Made by a program: the position numbers and the translations under genes. From positions 1-41,861 of the forward strand of contig NZ_KB899738.1 in NCBI RefSeq assembly GCF_000378445.1: a stretch of DNA of 41,861 nucleotides, given 5' to 3'. Source of the stretch: Deinococcus aquatilis DSM 23025. GTDB taxonomy: Bacteria > Deinococcota > Deinococci > Deinococcales > Deinococcaceae. This document shows, piece by piece, positions 1 to 9,623 of this stretch. The notes beneath the pieces are model-generated. The model was not told where the DNA came from. It saw nothing but the letters and a program-made list of their open reading frames with translations, and made no database searches. The number at the start of each line of letters is the position of its first letter. The first letter of the stretch is position 1.

Positions 1-129
1 GAGCGAACCATCGCCTGGTTGCAGTCCTTCCGCCGTGTCCGAACCCGCGACGAGCACAAAGCCCAGAACTTCTTAGGCTTTGTCCAGCTCGCCTGCATTC
101 TCATCCTGCTGCGCCGAATTTCCGGATGA
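1..129 (+). CDS. IS5-type transposase, C-terminal fragment
   Basis: Reading frame 1 is open from the window edge to a TGA at 127-129 and gives 42 residues. They begin ERTIAWLQSFRRVRTRDEH and end in the hydrophobic stretch CILILLRRISG. This matches the C-terminal end of DDE transposases of the IS5/IS4 kind, where an ERTxAWL-FRR segment is followed by a final helix rich in L and I. The rest of the gene lies outside the window, so intactness cannot be judged. The right end of the element probably lies just past the stop, near 130-136, where a CTAG target-like tetramer is seen, but no inverted repeat can be confirmed from one end. This is a different transposase type from the one entering at the right edge of the window. 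Confidence 0.75.
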   Translation, partial: ERTIAWLQSFRRVRTRDEHKAQNFLGFVQLACILILLRRISG

Positions 130-648
130 TCTCTAGTAACAGGCAGTGTCCCCGGTAATTCTTTTGAAGAAATCACCCGTACTCCCCTCACTGTTGACGG
201 TAAATTCAACTTCGCAGAATTGCCTATATTGGCCGATAAATATTTATCCAACATTACTGTGGGGGAAAACGCAAGTTGCATATCCAGCCTAGTCATCAGC
301 GATAAAACAGCACGTGGCGGCTCTGCGGCATTCACCGTGGACGCAAACCAAGATGGTAATATCTTTATCTTCATTGAAGACAACGTTAACAAGCAGATAT
401 CTCCAGTCTACATTGACAAGGCAACCACTCTTAAAGGTCAAGTGAACTGTAGTTCTGGCGGTGTCAGGACGACCAGCAATTACGATATGGATTTGAAGAC
501 TGGGTGGAATGCGCTCCAAGTAAGTGTTGAAGGGACTACTGTCACTTATGCCAACGCGAACTCCTACAGAGGTCAGAAATGGACTCTTCTTACCAACAGT
601 GCTTCACCTATGGCACTGAAGACACAAGGTCTATTCTCACAGCGTTAA
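130..648 (+). CDS. 5'-truncated exported-protein remnant (hypothetical)
   Basis: The frame is open from immediately after the transposase stop to a TAA at 646-648. The first ATG-like start is a TTG at 220 with no ribosome binding site. Residues encoded before it (GSVPGNSFEEI, then TPLTVDGKFNFAELP) read like genuine protein and continue smoothly into the rest. I therefore read this as the 3' part of a gene whose promoter, start and probable signal peptide were replaced by the IS. The remainder is rich in T, S, N and V with two cysteines, like a beta-rich exported or lipoprotein domain. No family is recognised with certainty. It is probably non-functional unless transcribed from the IS. The region is AT-richer than pta next door. 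Confidence 0.5.
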   Translation, partial: SLVTGSVPGNSFEEITRTPLTVDGKFNFAELPILADKYLSNITVGENASCISSLVISDKTARGGSAAFTVDANQDGNIFIFIEDNVNKQISPVYIDKATTLKGQVNCSSGGVRTTSNYDMDLKTGWNALQVSVEGTTVTYANANSYRGQKWTLLTNSASPMALKTQGLFSQR

Positions 649-655
649 GGAGTTG

Positions 656-698
656 AAAAAGGTGGGCTAACGGCTATCAAACCGTTGGCCCACCTTTC
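656..698. terminator. Bidirectional intrinsic terminator
   Basis: Arms 659-673 and 682-696 form a 15-bp stem (AAGGTGGGCTAACGG with CCGTTGGCCCACCTT, one G-U pair) with an 8-nt loop. It has A5 on its left (656-660) and T3 on its right. It sits between the convergent truncated gene and pta. Read on the minus strand, the stem is followed by TTTTT, so it is a good terminator for pta. Confidence 0.8.
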
Positions 699-709
699 TA
701 GCTGAACAT

Positions 710-2833
710 CTACTTCCCCCCGCCCTGAGTCGCCTGCTGTGTAGATTGAATAGCCGTCAAAGCAATCGTATACACGATGTCGTCTACCAGTGCGCCCCGG
801 CTCAGATCGTTCACGGGCTTTCTCAGGCCTTGCAGCATTGGCCCCACGGCCACCACTCCGGCGGCGCGTTGTACGGCTTTGTACGTGGTATTCCCAGTGT
901 TCAGGTCGGGGAAAATGAATACGGTGGCGCGGCCCGCAACCGGGCTGTCGGGGGCTTTCTGCTTGCCCACGCTCAGTACGCTGGCGGCGTCGTATTGCAG
1001 CGGGCCGTCGATGATGATGTCGGGGCGCGTTTCCTTGACCAGTCCGGTGGCGGCCTTCACCTTTTCCACGTCCTCGCCTGTGCCACTTTCGCCCGTACTG
1101 TAGCTCAGCATCGCCACGCGGGGCGTGATGCCAAAGGCGCGGGCGCTGTCGGCACTCTGGATGGCAATATCGGCCAATTCCTGTGCGTTGGGGTTGGGAT
1201 TGATGGCGGCGTCGCCGTACACCAGCACCTGCTCGGGCATCAGCATAAAAAAGACACTGCTGACCAGAGCCGCGCCGGGAGCCGTTTTGATGAGTTGCAG
1301 GGCGGGCCGCACCGTGTTGGCGGTGGTATGCACCGCGCCCGACACCAGCCCGTCGACCTCGCCCAGCGCCAGCATCATCGTGCCGATGACCACCGTGTCT
1401 TCCAGTTGCGCTTCGGCCTGCGGCGCGGTCATGCCCTTGCTTTTGCGGAGTTCCACCATCGGGGCCACATAGTTGGCACGGATCACGTCGGGGTCAAGGA
1501 TTTCCAGACCATCGGGTAAGGTCAGGCCCAGCCCATCGGCCACCTGACGCACCTTGTCGGGCTTGGCAAGCAGCACGCAGCGGGCAATGCCTTTTTCCAC
1601 GCAGCGCACGGCGGCCCGCACGGTACGGGGTTCGTCGCCCTCGGGCAGCACGATTCGCTTGTTGGCGGCGCGGGCCTTCTGAATCAGTTCGTACCGGAAG
1701 GCACTCGGCGGCAGGCGGCGTTCTCCGTCCACACTGGGGGTGCGGAGGCGTGCGCCCAGCGGCAGGGTATCCAGGCGGTCTGCGATAAAGTCCAGCATTC
1801 TGTCCATGCGGTCTGTGTCGTCGTGCGGCACGCGGGCATCCATCCGAGACAGGCGCGAGGCCGTTTCGTAGGAGTTGGTATTGGTTCTCAGGACAGGCAG
1901 GGTGCTGGTCAGGGCGGCGCGGCACAGCTTCTCTATGGAATCTTCGGGGCCACTGCCCGAGGTAAACAGCAACCCCGCCAACGGAACGCCGCTGAGGTGT
2001 GCCAACGCTGCGGCCATCACCACATCTTCCCGGTCTCCGGGCGTCACCACCAGGGCACCGGGGCCGAACAGGTGAGCCATGCGCGGCACGCTGCGGGCTG
2101 TAACCACCGTGCTGGACACGCGGCGCAGATTGGCTTCGCCCTCGTTCAGCACGGTGGCTCCCAGGTACCGCGCCACATCCAGCGTACGCGGCGCACCCAG
2201 CGCGGGCCTCTGGGCCACCACGCCCAGCAGGGGCAATTCTCCGCCCGCCAGCACCCGGCTCCGGCTGCGGAGTTCGGCCAGCAGCCCGCCAAAATCCAGC
2301 TCACGCGGAGCAAAGTTCAGGATGTATCCGGCCAGCCCTCCCCCATCGCTGCGGCGGTAGGCGAGGGCCGAAATTTCCAGTTCATCGGCCAGCGCAGCCG
2401 ATGTGACCCCGGCGAGGCTGGACACCAGAATCACCTCGGCTTCCAGATTGCGGGCCAGGCTGGCATTCAGCGCCCCGGCGTAGGTATTGCGCTCAGTGAG
2501 GGCCAGCCCCTCGGCCACCAGCACATCTGCGCCGCCCGTGACCCCGCCCGCTGCCTCACGCGAGAGGGCGATCACATTTTCCATCAGTTCCTCTTCGGCC
2601 CCGAGGCTCAGTTGCTCTTCGGCAGAGGTCAGCGAAATCGGCTCCGGCGTGCGCGTTCCCATCAGGGCGCGGGCAAAATGCACCGAATCGTCGGTGTCGG
2701 CTTCGTGGGTCTGGGCAATGGGCTTCAGAAAAGCGACTTTCAGACCCTGCCGCTCCAGGGCACGCACAAGGCCCAGCGTGGTACTGCTCAGTCCGACACC
2801 GTTGCGGGTGGGGGCGACGAAGAGTGTTTTCAT
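710..2833 (-). CDS. pta: Phosphate acetyltransferase, long (three-domain) form
   Basis: Cytoplasmic enzyme interconverting acetyl-CoA and acetyl phosphate. At 707 aa it matches the long bacterial form (E. coli Pta is about 714 aa). The N-terminal third is a P-loop-like domain (MKTLFVAPTRNGVGLSS) followed by a DRTGG-type regulatory domain around residues 215-330. The catalytic PTA/PTB domain spans about 380-700 and shows SYSTGESGTGEDVEKV, DGPLQYDAA, and FPDLNTGNTTYK with GPMLQGLRKPVNDLSRG. The ATG at 2833 is preceded by AAGGAG, which fixes the start. It lies about 104 bp downstream of ackA on the same strand, so ackA-pta is likely one transcription unit for acetate overflow and scavenging. A palindrome lies in the gap. 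The downstream terminator at 656-698 closes the unit. Confidence 0.97.
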   Translation of the reverse strand: MKTLFVAPTRNGVGLSSTTLGLVRALERQGLKVAFLKPIAQTHEADTDDSVHFARALMGTRTPEPISLTSAEEQLSLGAEEELMENVIALSREAAGGVTGGADVLVAEGLALTERNTYAGALNASLARNLEAEVILVSSLAGVTSAALADELEISALAYRRSDGGGLAGYILNFAPRELDFGGLLAELRSRSRVLAGGELPLLGVVAQRPALGAPRTLDVARYLGATVLNEGEANLRRVSSTVVTARSVPRMAHLFGPGALVVTPGDREDVVMAAALAHLSGVPLAGLLFTSGSGPEDSIEKLCRAALTSTLPVLRTNTNSYETASRLSRMDARVPHDDTDRMDRMLDFIADRLDTLPLGARLRTPSVDGERRLPPSAFRYELIQKARAANKRIVLPEGDEPRTVRAAVRCVEKGIARCVLLAKPDKVRQVADGLGLTLPDGLEILDPDVIRANYVAPMVELRKSKGMTAPQAEAQLEDTVVIGTMMLALGEVDGLVSGAVHTTANTVRPALQLIKTAPGAALVSSVFFMLMPEQVLVYGDAAINPNPNAQELADIAIQSADSARAFGITPRVAMLSYSTGESGTGEDVEKVKAATGLVKETRPDIIIDGPLQYDAASVLSVGKQKAPDSPVAGRATVFIFPDLNTGNTTYKAVQRAAGVVAVGPMLQGLRKPVNDLSRGALVDDIVYTIALTAIQSTQQATQGGGK

Positions 2834-2892
2834 GGGGTCTCCTTCGGAGGGGGGTGTAGGGGATGGGTTGTGGGGTGTAGAGAAAATAGAAC

Positions 2893-2941
2893 GTAGAGGG
2901 TAGAACGTGGAAAAAGATCAAAACCACGATCTACCCTCTAC
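2893..2941. repeat. Perfect-but-one palindrome between ackA and pta
   Basis: Arms 2893-2910 and 2924-2941 are an 18-bp inverted repeat with one mismatch and a 13-nt A-rich loop. The right arm overlaps the ackA stop codon. The core GAGGGTAGATCGTGG (minus strand, 2924-2938) recurs exactly on the plus strand at 4229-4243, and with one change at 2896-2910. There is no U-tract, so this is more likely a dispersed palindromic repeat or mRNA-stability hairpin than a terminator. Confidence 0.75.
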
Positions 2942-4131
2942 ACTCCCTGCGCCAGCACCGCACTCGTCTGCCGCGCAATACTCAGTTCCTCGTTGGTGTT
3001 CACCACCAGCGCCGGAACACCGCCCGCCGTGATGGGGCCGGATTGCCCGCGCACGGCTGCGGCGTTGGCTGCTTCGTCCAGTTCAAAGCCCAGCACCGCC
3101 AGGCGCCGCAATGTGGCGGCCCGGATGGTGGCGCTGTTTTCTCCGATTCCGCCCGTGAAGACCAGTCCGTCCAGACGACCCAGAGCCACCGCCATGCCCG
3201 CAACCGTCTTGGCAAGCCGGTACACGAACACGTCTACGGCGAGGCGTGCGCCCGCGTTTCCGGTGGCCGCCGCCGCTTCCAGTTCGCGCATATCGGACGC
3301 CAACCCCGAGAGGCCCAGCAAGCCCGATTCGCGGTTCAGGGCCGCCGTGATCTCGCTGAGGGTCAGGCCGGATTGCCGCGCCAGATAGTCGTGCAGGCCG
3401 GGGTCCACGTCGCCGCTGCGGGTGCCCATGACCAGACCTTCCAGCGGCGTCAGGCCCATGCTGGTATCCACGCTGCGCCCGCCCTGCACGGCGCACACGC
3501 TGGAACCGTTGCCCAGATGGGCCGTGACCAGATTCAGCTCGCTCAGTGGGCGGCCCAGCAGCGCGGCGGCTTCGGCGGCCACATACGCATGACTGGTGCC
3601 GTGAAAGCCGTATCTCCGTACGCCGTAGCGGGTGTACCACGCTTCCGGCACGGCGTAGCGGTAGGCGACAGCGGGCATGGTCTGATGAAAGGCCGTATCG
3701 AATACCGCGACGTGTGGCACGTCTGGAAAGGCCGCCCGCGCTGCCTCGATGCCCGACAGATTGGCCGGATTGTGCAGCGGCGCGAGGGGCACACAGGCCC
3801 GGATCGCGTCCATGACTTCGGGTGTGATGCGGGCCGGGGCGCTGAAGCGTTCGCCGCCGTGGACGACGCGGTGGCCCACGGCCCGGACTTCGGAACGCAC
3901 GCCCAGAGCATCCAGCTCGGCCAGCAGCAGATCGAAGGCTTCGGCGTAGGCCCCGCCCCTCAGTGCGTGGGTGGTGCGCTGTCCATCCCGCTCCAGCCGC
4001 ACCGACGCTTCGGGCGCACCCAGCCGCTCGGCCAGCCCCGACAGCCGCACCTCTCCCGATGCCGGATTGAGAAGGGCGAACTTGACACTACTTGACCCGC
4101 AATTCAGAACGAGCGTCCACATGGCTTCCAT
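2938..4131 (-). CDS. ackA: Acetate kinase
   Basis: Transfers phosphate between acetyl phosphate and ADP, giving acetate and ATP; partner of Pta. The 397-aa length is normal for the family. Signature segments in order are LVLNCGSSSVKFALL at the N terminus, GHRVVHGGERF, VAVFDTAFHQTMP, YGFHGTSHAYVA, the phosphate-binding THLGNGSSVCAV with DTSMGLTPLEGLVMGTRSGD, FTGGIGENS and VVNTNEELSIAR. The frame extends upstream to a TTG at 4149. Family alignment favours an ATG at 4131 or the one three codons later at 4122. Neither has a good ribosome binding site, and a short GGAAG precedes 4122. It is first in a probable ackA-pta unit. The promoter is not obvious: the 360 bp upstream contain repeats. Confidence 0.96.
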   Translation of the reverse strand: MEAMWTLVLNCGSSSVKFALLNPASGEVRLSGLAERLGAPEASVRLERDGQRTTHALRGGAYAEAFDLLLAELDALGVRSEVRAVGHRVVHGGERFSAPARITPEVMDAIRACVPLAPLHNPANLSGIEAARAAFPDVPHVAVFDTAFHQTMPAVAYRYAVPEAWYTRYGVRRYGFHGTSHAYVAAEAAALLGRPLSELNLVTAHLGNGSSVCAVQGGRSVDTSMGLTPLEGLVMGTRSGDVDPGLHDYLARQSGLTLSEITAALNRESGLLGLSGLASDMRELEAAAATGNAGARLAVDVFVYRLAKTVAGMAVALGRLDGLVFTGGIGENSATIRAATLRRLAVLGFELDEAANAAAVRGQSGPITAGGVPALVVNTNEELSIARQTSAVLAQGV

Positions 4132-4510
4132 TGTGAAGGGTGGCGACAAGGACGGACGGCCCCGACGCGGGTGGTGAGTGCTGACGGTCTAGGAATCTAA
4201 AGGTCTGGGGGCTAGGGGGTGGATCGTGGAGGGTAGATCGTGGTCAGGGCAGGAGCGAGCAGGAGGAGGTTAGCCGTTCTTGGGCGGAATTCTTGCGGAG
4301 GTGGGTCACTCCTTGAAGGCTAGGCGACTCAACCCCCCCGTTGCTGACGCAACGCCCCCCCTTAGAGGGGAGGAACAAACATCTTTTGTGCTCCCCTTTA
4401 AGGGGGGCTGGCTGCGGAGCAGACTGGGGGGTTTACGCAATTAAAGAAACAGTGCCGTAAAAGCCCCACTCTTTTGACCTTCCCACGACGCACAGCCCAC
4501 TTCCCACTTC
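4132..4510. other. Gene-free gap with repeats, upstream of ackA
   Basis: No credible gene is visible. The gap holds a plus-strand copy of the 15-mer GAGGGTAGATCGTGG (4229-4243) that also forms the ackA-pta palindrome, low-complexity G-rich runs (4205-4300), and the large palindromic element listed separately. Any ackA promoter must lie here, but I see no convincing -35/-10 pair. Confidence 0.6.
4330..4435. repeat. MITE-like palindromic element
   Basis: Two arms (about 4330-4379 and 4384-4434) are imperfect inverted copies. Each runs from an AACCCCCC end, through a small hairpin (CGTTGC-tgac-GCAACG on the left; TGC-gga-GCA on the right), through a C-rich block, to a CCCCTT-AAGGGG palindrome next to the short ACAAA/TTTGT centre. 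The whole can fold as a long hairpin with side stems. It encodes no protein. Its form fits a non-autonomous palindromic repeat, although copy number cannot be judged from one window. Confidence 0.6.
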
Positions 4511-4950
4511 CTACCGCAGCCGCTCCACCCGCCGCACTTCCGGCTCTCCGTCCACATGCAGCAGGCGCACGATGGGCGCGTCCGGGTAATCGGCGTACAG
4601 GGCTTCTCCCCACTCGATCACGCTGAGGCGGCTGCCCGCGATCAGTTCTTCCAGGTCCATTTCATACAGCTCGGCGGGGTGGCGGGTGCGGTAGGCGTCT
4701 ACGTGCAGCACGCGCCCCGCCGGAGTCGGGTAGGCGTTCATCAGGGCGTAGGTGGGGCTGGTCACGGGTTCGGTAAAGCCCAGTGCGGCCACCAGCCCCT
4801 GCGTCAGCGTGGTTTTACCCGCGCCCAGTTCGCCCTCCAGAAACAGCACCGACCCGGCAGGCAGGGCCAATGCCAGCGCCGCACCAAAGGCCCACTGCGC
4901 CTCCTGACCAGATAAAAGGCGTGTTTCTCCGGGCAGCATCGGCAAGGCGG

Positions 4951-4954
<4 letters not shown>
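4511..4954 (-). CDS. tsaE: tRNA threonylcarbamoyladenosine biosynthesis ATPase TsaE
   Basis: ATPase partner of the TsaB-TsaD complex that places t6A at position 37 of ANN-decoding tRNAs. The 147-aa length is typical. The Walker A motif is GELGAGKTT at residues 41-49, followed by the family segments SPTYALMNAY, HVDAYR and the Walker B-like VIEWGE. Its ATG overlaps the dusA stop as ATGA (4951-4954), so translation is probably coupled and both genes form one tRNA-modification unit. Confidence 0.95.
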
Positions 4955-5979
<1,025 letters not shown>

Positions 5980-6495
5980 CAGCCGACCAGTGTAGCGGCG
6001 AGAGAGCCAGAAAAAAGTGGGGCAGGCAGGAGCAGGCCGGAAGTGGGGTGGGACGATTTGACAGAGACGACTCAAGACATCGCTGACGCCTCACCTGATT
6101 GGGGGTAAAAATACTCCGACTGTTAGATACCCCCCATCGGGTGTCCTGAGCACAACTCACATCAGACCAACATTGTATGAGTAGCTACCAAGTTAGTAGG
6201 GGATATCAAGACCCATCGCCTTTAACACCGACACTAACGGCTCCTTTTATCAACTGGGTATTCAGAAATTTAGATCAGGATCTCGAATGACCATTGGGTT
6301 AGAAGTATTTCTCGTTTTATAGCGGCCATAAAAGTAAGTCGTTTCTGACCACCTGGGTAAATTTTAATTCATCTGTAAGCTGCCCGTAAGAACTTTCTCA
6401 CTACCGTGAAGGAAGTCGCTGCCCCTTTTGAGGTGGCCTGCTGAAGATATTGGGCCGCCCTTTTTCTCTCACGTTCTTTCACGCGAGGAGTTACC
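5980..6495. promoter_or_regulatory. 516-bp intergenic region: divergent dusA / surface-block promoters
   Basis: No gene is visible. The left 90 bp are G-rich and face dusA. The rest is AT-rich. It contains CCCCCCATCGGGTGTCC (6130-6146), nearly matching a site at 12006-12022 upstream of the 931-aa surface protein. A weak promoter candidate, TTGGGT then about 18 nt then TATAGC, lies near 6296-6325. If it is used, the first surface gene has a leader of about 165 nt. A TTGACA at 6058-6063 has no matching -10 box. No terminator is visible. Confidence 0.4.
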
Positions 6496-7011
6496 ATGAG
6501 AAGTTATTCCCACCCGCTCCTGCTGGCTGGCACTCTGCTGACCAGCGCCGCGCTGGCTCAGGCAGCCAGCCCCCTTACCCTCACCCTTGCTCAGGCATTG
6601 GTGCGGGCTGTTACCGTAGACGGCAAAGCCACCGAACAGCTGAGCGCCGATCCCAAAAATGTACGCCCTGGCGATGTCCTCAGCCAGATGGTGACGGCCC
6701 GCAACAGCGGTAGCAAGGCACTGACCAACGTTACGGTGCGCCTGCCTGTGCCCAAAGGCACCACCTACCTGAAGCCCGAAACTGCGATGAATGTCGCCGC
6801 GAGCGGAGCCAAGGCCGAATACTCCATCGACGGCGGCAAGACCTATGCTGCGGCACCCCTCAAAAAGACCATCACAGTCACAGAAAACGGCAAGAGCGTG
6901 AAGAAGGAAGTAGAGGTCAAGCCTTCCGAGTACACCAACGTTCGCTGGACATTGCCCCAGATCAGTGCGGGCACAGACCTGAAAGTCGGTTTCCGCGTTC
7001 AGGTCAACTGA
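6496..7011 (+). CDS. Small secreted DUF11-like protein
   Basis: 171 aa with a clear Sec signal peptide (cleavage after about residue 23, ALAQA|AS). The mature part is one beta-sandwich DUF11-like domain: PKNVRPGDVLSQMVTARNSGS, then LTNVTVRLPVPKGTTYL, then YSIDGGKTY, ending RWTLPQISAGTDLKVGFRVQV. That order (need for a baseline, non-equality of terms, closing strand) is typical of DUF11 repeats. No catalytic residues are seen. A strong GAGGAG site lies 6 nt before the ATG. The next gene starts 70 bp downstream on the same strand with no terminator between, so the two are probably co-transcribed. A role as a subunit or periplasmic/surface partner of the larger DUF11 proteins is inferred from position only. 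Confidence 0.85.
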   Translation: MRSYSHPLLLAGTLLTSAALAQAASPLTLTLAQALVRAVTVDGKATEQLSADPKNVRPGDVLSQMVTARNSGSKALTNVTVRLPVPKGTTYLKPETAMNVAASGAKAEYSIDGGKTYAAAPLKKTITVTENGKSVKKEVEVKPSEYTNVRWTLPQISAGTDLKVGFRVQVN

Positions 7012-7081
7012 TCCGCTTCTCCCCTTTTGGAATGCGCTCTACCGCCTGCCCTCGCCCACAGATTCTGTCCAAGGAGTTTCC

Positions 7082-9313
7082 ATGAAGTTGAACCCCTCCC
7101 TTCTCACGCTGATGGTGGCCCTGTCTGCTGGCAGCGCTGCTGCCGCCGGAACGCCCGCAGGCACGCCCATTACCAACATCGCCACCGCCAGCTTTCTGGA
7201 CCCCAACGACGGCACCACCCCCAAAGAGTCTCAGTCGAACACCGTGACCACCACCGTGCTGCCCAAGCCCGGTTTTGATGTGAACTTCGGCACCACCACC
7301 GTAGACGGCAACACTCCGGTGACGCCAGTAGCCACAGCCACCAGCGGCGCAGGCTACTACCCTGGCGGGTACGCGCCAACAGATGTAGTCCCCACCACTG
7401 CCGGAACTAACGTGGACACCAAGTACACGCTGGTCAACACGGGCAACAGCGTAAACCCTGTGACCCTCGCGGCAGAGATCAGCGGCAAGAGCGCCACTGG
7501 AACGCCCCTGACCGGCGCGGACCTGCCGGTTGTCGAGTACTACCTCGACCTGAACGGCAACGGCAGTATCGATGCGGGCGATACGAAAATCACCGGGCCA
7601 GTCAGCATTCCTGTAGATGACCCCCTGACACCCGGCGACGAGGGCAAGGTCACTATCATCCAGCGGGTCAAGATTCCGTCTACCGCTCCCAAGGGCAGTG
7701 AGTATTTTGTCAGTCCTCAGGGCACGGGTCAGCAGTACACCGCAGGCACCACCGACCCAGCCTTCGTGGAACCCAGTACCGACCTGCAATACACCTACAT
7801 CAAGATCGCCAACCCCAGTGTGGATATCACGCCGCCTGCGGATACCGATCCTTCCACGCTTGTCGTGACGCCCCCTGTGCCCGGTCTTGTTCCCGGTACG
7901 AGCGGCCCTGTCTCCGATCCCAAAACCTACCCCGCGCCTTCCAACCCGCCCGGTAGCCCGGTGACCACCCCCGGCACCATCATTACCGTAGACCCCGCGA
8001 GCGGCGATCAGAACGCCTATCCGCCCGCCGACGCAGGCACGGCCCCCGATGTGGTCACGTTTGTCAGTCAGGTCACCAACAACGGCACGATTCCCGACGC
8101 CATCGTCCTGATCCCGCCCACCGGCCTGCCCGTTGGAACCATCGTGACGATTCTGGACGGCAACGGCAACCCGATTACGCCCGATGCCAACGGCAACTAT
8201 CCGCTGGTCGGCACTGGCCCCGGCGGAACGGTGCTGCCCGGCCAAAGCGTGCCTTTCCGGGTCGTCGTGACCTACCCCGACCCCGACGGCACCACCACCC
8301 CTGTTGCCAGCATCCCCGTGACCATTGGTGTGGATTCGGGCAACGACACCGACCTGACGCCCAATACCACCGGCACCTTTACTGTGAACCCGCCCCAGGT
8401 TTTGTTCGGTGACCCGTCCGGCACAACCGCCGACCCCACCCTGACGCCGATCCAGGTCGTGGTTCCGGGCGCCCCCACCGGCACCAGCACGTCTCCGACT
8501 GACAGCAGCGCCACATTCCCCATGACCATCGTGAACACGGGCACCTACCCAGAGTCGTACAACATCGCGGGCAGCGTGACCGTGCCGGTGATCGATCCGG
8601 TCACGGGAGCCATTACCAACCAGGTCGTACCCGTGCGTTACTACCTGGCCGACGCCAACGGCAACCCCACCGGCTCCGCTCTGACCACCACGCCTGTGGT
8701 CGTGCCCGGTACACCGCTGCAACTGGTGGCCGTGATCGACGTGCCCGCCAATGCCGCCAGCACCAACGCCAACGGCGTAAGCGCCCCGCTGCCCGTCTCG
8801 CAGAGCATTACGGGCACCTTCAGCGGCATTGTTCGCACCGACGACGGTGCCAACAGCGACAAGATCACGGTGGGCGTGGTCAACACCGGCACCAGCGGAA
8901 TCGAAATCACCAAGACGCAGACTTCGGCCAACATCGACGCCCTGCCCGGCAAAGATATCCAGTACCAGATCGTTGCCAAGAACAACTTCAATGCCCCGGT
9001 CCGCAACTTCTTCCTGACCGAGCAGAGTGGAGTGGTCGGCACCGGCACCAACGCCGGAACCACCACCAATCTGTTCACCTACTCCACCTACAAGTCTGTG
9101 GCCGCCAGCGCCAACTTTGCAGGCAATCTGCTCGTGCGCTTCAACGGTGCAGCCTGGCAGCCCCTGGCAACCGCCACCGCTCCGGCCAGCGTCACGCGGG
9201 TCGATGTGGGCGTAGACAACAATGCAGGCGCACCTGACGGCACCATCACTTCTGCCGATACGGTGCCCAGCACGGGCGTCATTACGGTCAACTTCACGAC
9301 CACCATCAAGTAA
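7082..9313 (+). CDS. Secreted DUF11-type surface protein, 743 aa (paralogue 1)
   Basis: The signal peptide is 22 residues (GSAAAA|GTP). The mature N terminus starts with GTPAGTPITNIATASF, a module shared with the 767- and 931-aa proteins. Several beta-sandwich segments follow, rich in T, P, G, V and N, with YTLVNTGNSVNPV and FPMTIVNTGTYPESY marking DUF11-like repeats. A DxNxNGxIDxGD loop at residues 156-167 resembles a calcium site. The C terminus (from about 625) carries IQYQIVAKNNFNAPVRNFFLTE. No anchor, LPXTG motif, S-layer-homology (SLH) domain or barrel is seen. AAGGAG lies 6 nt before the ATG. It is paralogous along its length to the next gene. It probably acts as a structural surface or periplasmic protein; function unknown. 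Confidence 0.85.
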   Translation: MKLNPSLLTLMVALSAGSAAAAGTPAGTPITNIATASFLDPNDGTTPKESQSNTVTTTVLPKPGFDVNFGTTTVDGNTPVTPVATATSGAGYYPGGYAPTDVVPTTAGTNVDTKYTLVNTGNSVNPVTLAAEISGKSATGTPLTGADLPVVEYYLDLNGNGSIDAGDTKITGPVSIPVDDPLTPGDEGKVTIIQRVKIPSTAPKGSEYFVSPQGTGQQYTAGTTDPAFVEPSTDLQYTYIKIANPSVDITPPADTDPSTLVVTPPVPGLVPGTSGPVSDPKTYPAPSNPPGSPVTTPGTIITVDPASGDQNAYPPADAGTAPDVVTFVSQVTNNGTIPDAIVLIPPTGLPVGTIVTILDGNGNPITPDANGNYPLVGTGPGGTVLPGQSVPFRVVVTYPDPDGTTTPVASIPVTIGVDSGNDTDLTPNTTGTFTVNPPQVLFGDPSGTTADPTLTPIQVVVPGAPTGTSTSPTDSSATFPMTIVNTGTYPESYNIAGSVTVPVIDPVTGAITNQVVPVRYYLADANGNPTGSALTTTPVVVPGTPLQLVAVIDVPANAASTNANGVSAPLPVSQSITGTFSGIVRTDDGANSDKITVGVVNTGTSGIEITKTQTSANIDALPGKDIQYQIVAKNNFNAPVRNFFLTEQSGVVGTGTNAGTTTNLFTYSTYKSVAASANFAGNLLVRFNGAAWQPLATATAPASVTRVDVGVDNNAGAPDGTITSADTVPSTGVITVNFTTTIK

Positions 9314-9319
9314 ACCGAG

Positions 9320-9356
9320 CTGGAAGGGCAGCAGTTTTGCCCCCCTGCCCTTCCAG
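9320..9356 (+). terminator. Perfect 12-bp hairpin after the 743-aa gene
   Basis: CTGGAAGGGCAG (9320-9331) pairs perfectly with CTGCCCTTCCAG (9345-9356) across a 13-nt loop, six bases past the stop codon. No U-tract follows, so it may act as an mRNA 3' end stabiliser or a weak terminator. Confidence 0.5.
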
Positions 9357-9623
9357 GCCGTACCGTCAGATTCTGCCGTCAATCACCCCCCCCTCAGTAC
9401 CCCCAGACACTCTACGAATGCAGCTCTGGCAGTGATAAAACCGTCAGAACTAATAAGAGACACTGTAGTCAGAGTGAGTGCCAGATGTGGTTGGAATGAA
9501 GCTTCTGGACAGGCCCAACTCTAAGCCGCCGTTCAATTTTCGATGTTCTTTCCGTTCCGCCCCAGTTGTGCGCCCACACCGCCGTTTTCGTTCTCGCTGC
9601 ACCGCAGCACCAAGGAGCACCAC
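9357..9623. promoter_or_regulatory. Leader/promoter region of the 767-aa gene
   Basis: About 270 bp with no gene. The stretch 9425-9480 is AT-richer and contains TAATAAG (9451-9457), a possible -10 region, but no clear -35. The 3' end is pyrimidine-rich and carries the ribosome binding site AAGGAG at 9612-9617. Confidence 0.3.

Noticed and set aside
9320..9356. Calling the 12-bp hairpin a strong intrinsic terminator
   Set aside because: The stem is perfect but no T-run follows; kept only as a weak terminator or stabiliser.
7004..9382. Long minus-strand open frame (792 codons) opposite the 743-aa gene
   Set aside because: It is a GC-rich antisense shadow: Gly/Val/Arg/His-rich translation, no ribosome binding site and no domain. 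The plus-strand gene has a signal peptide, RBS and paralogue.
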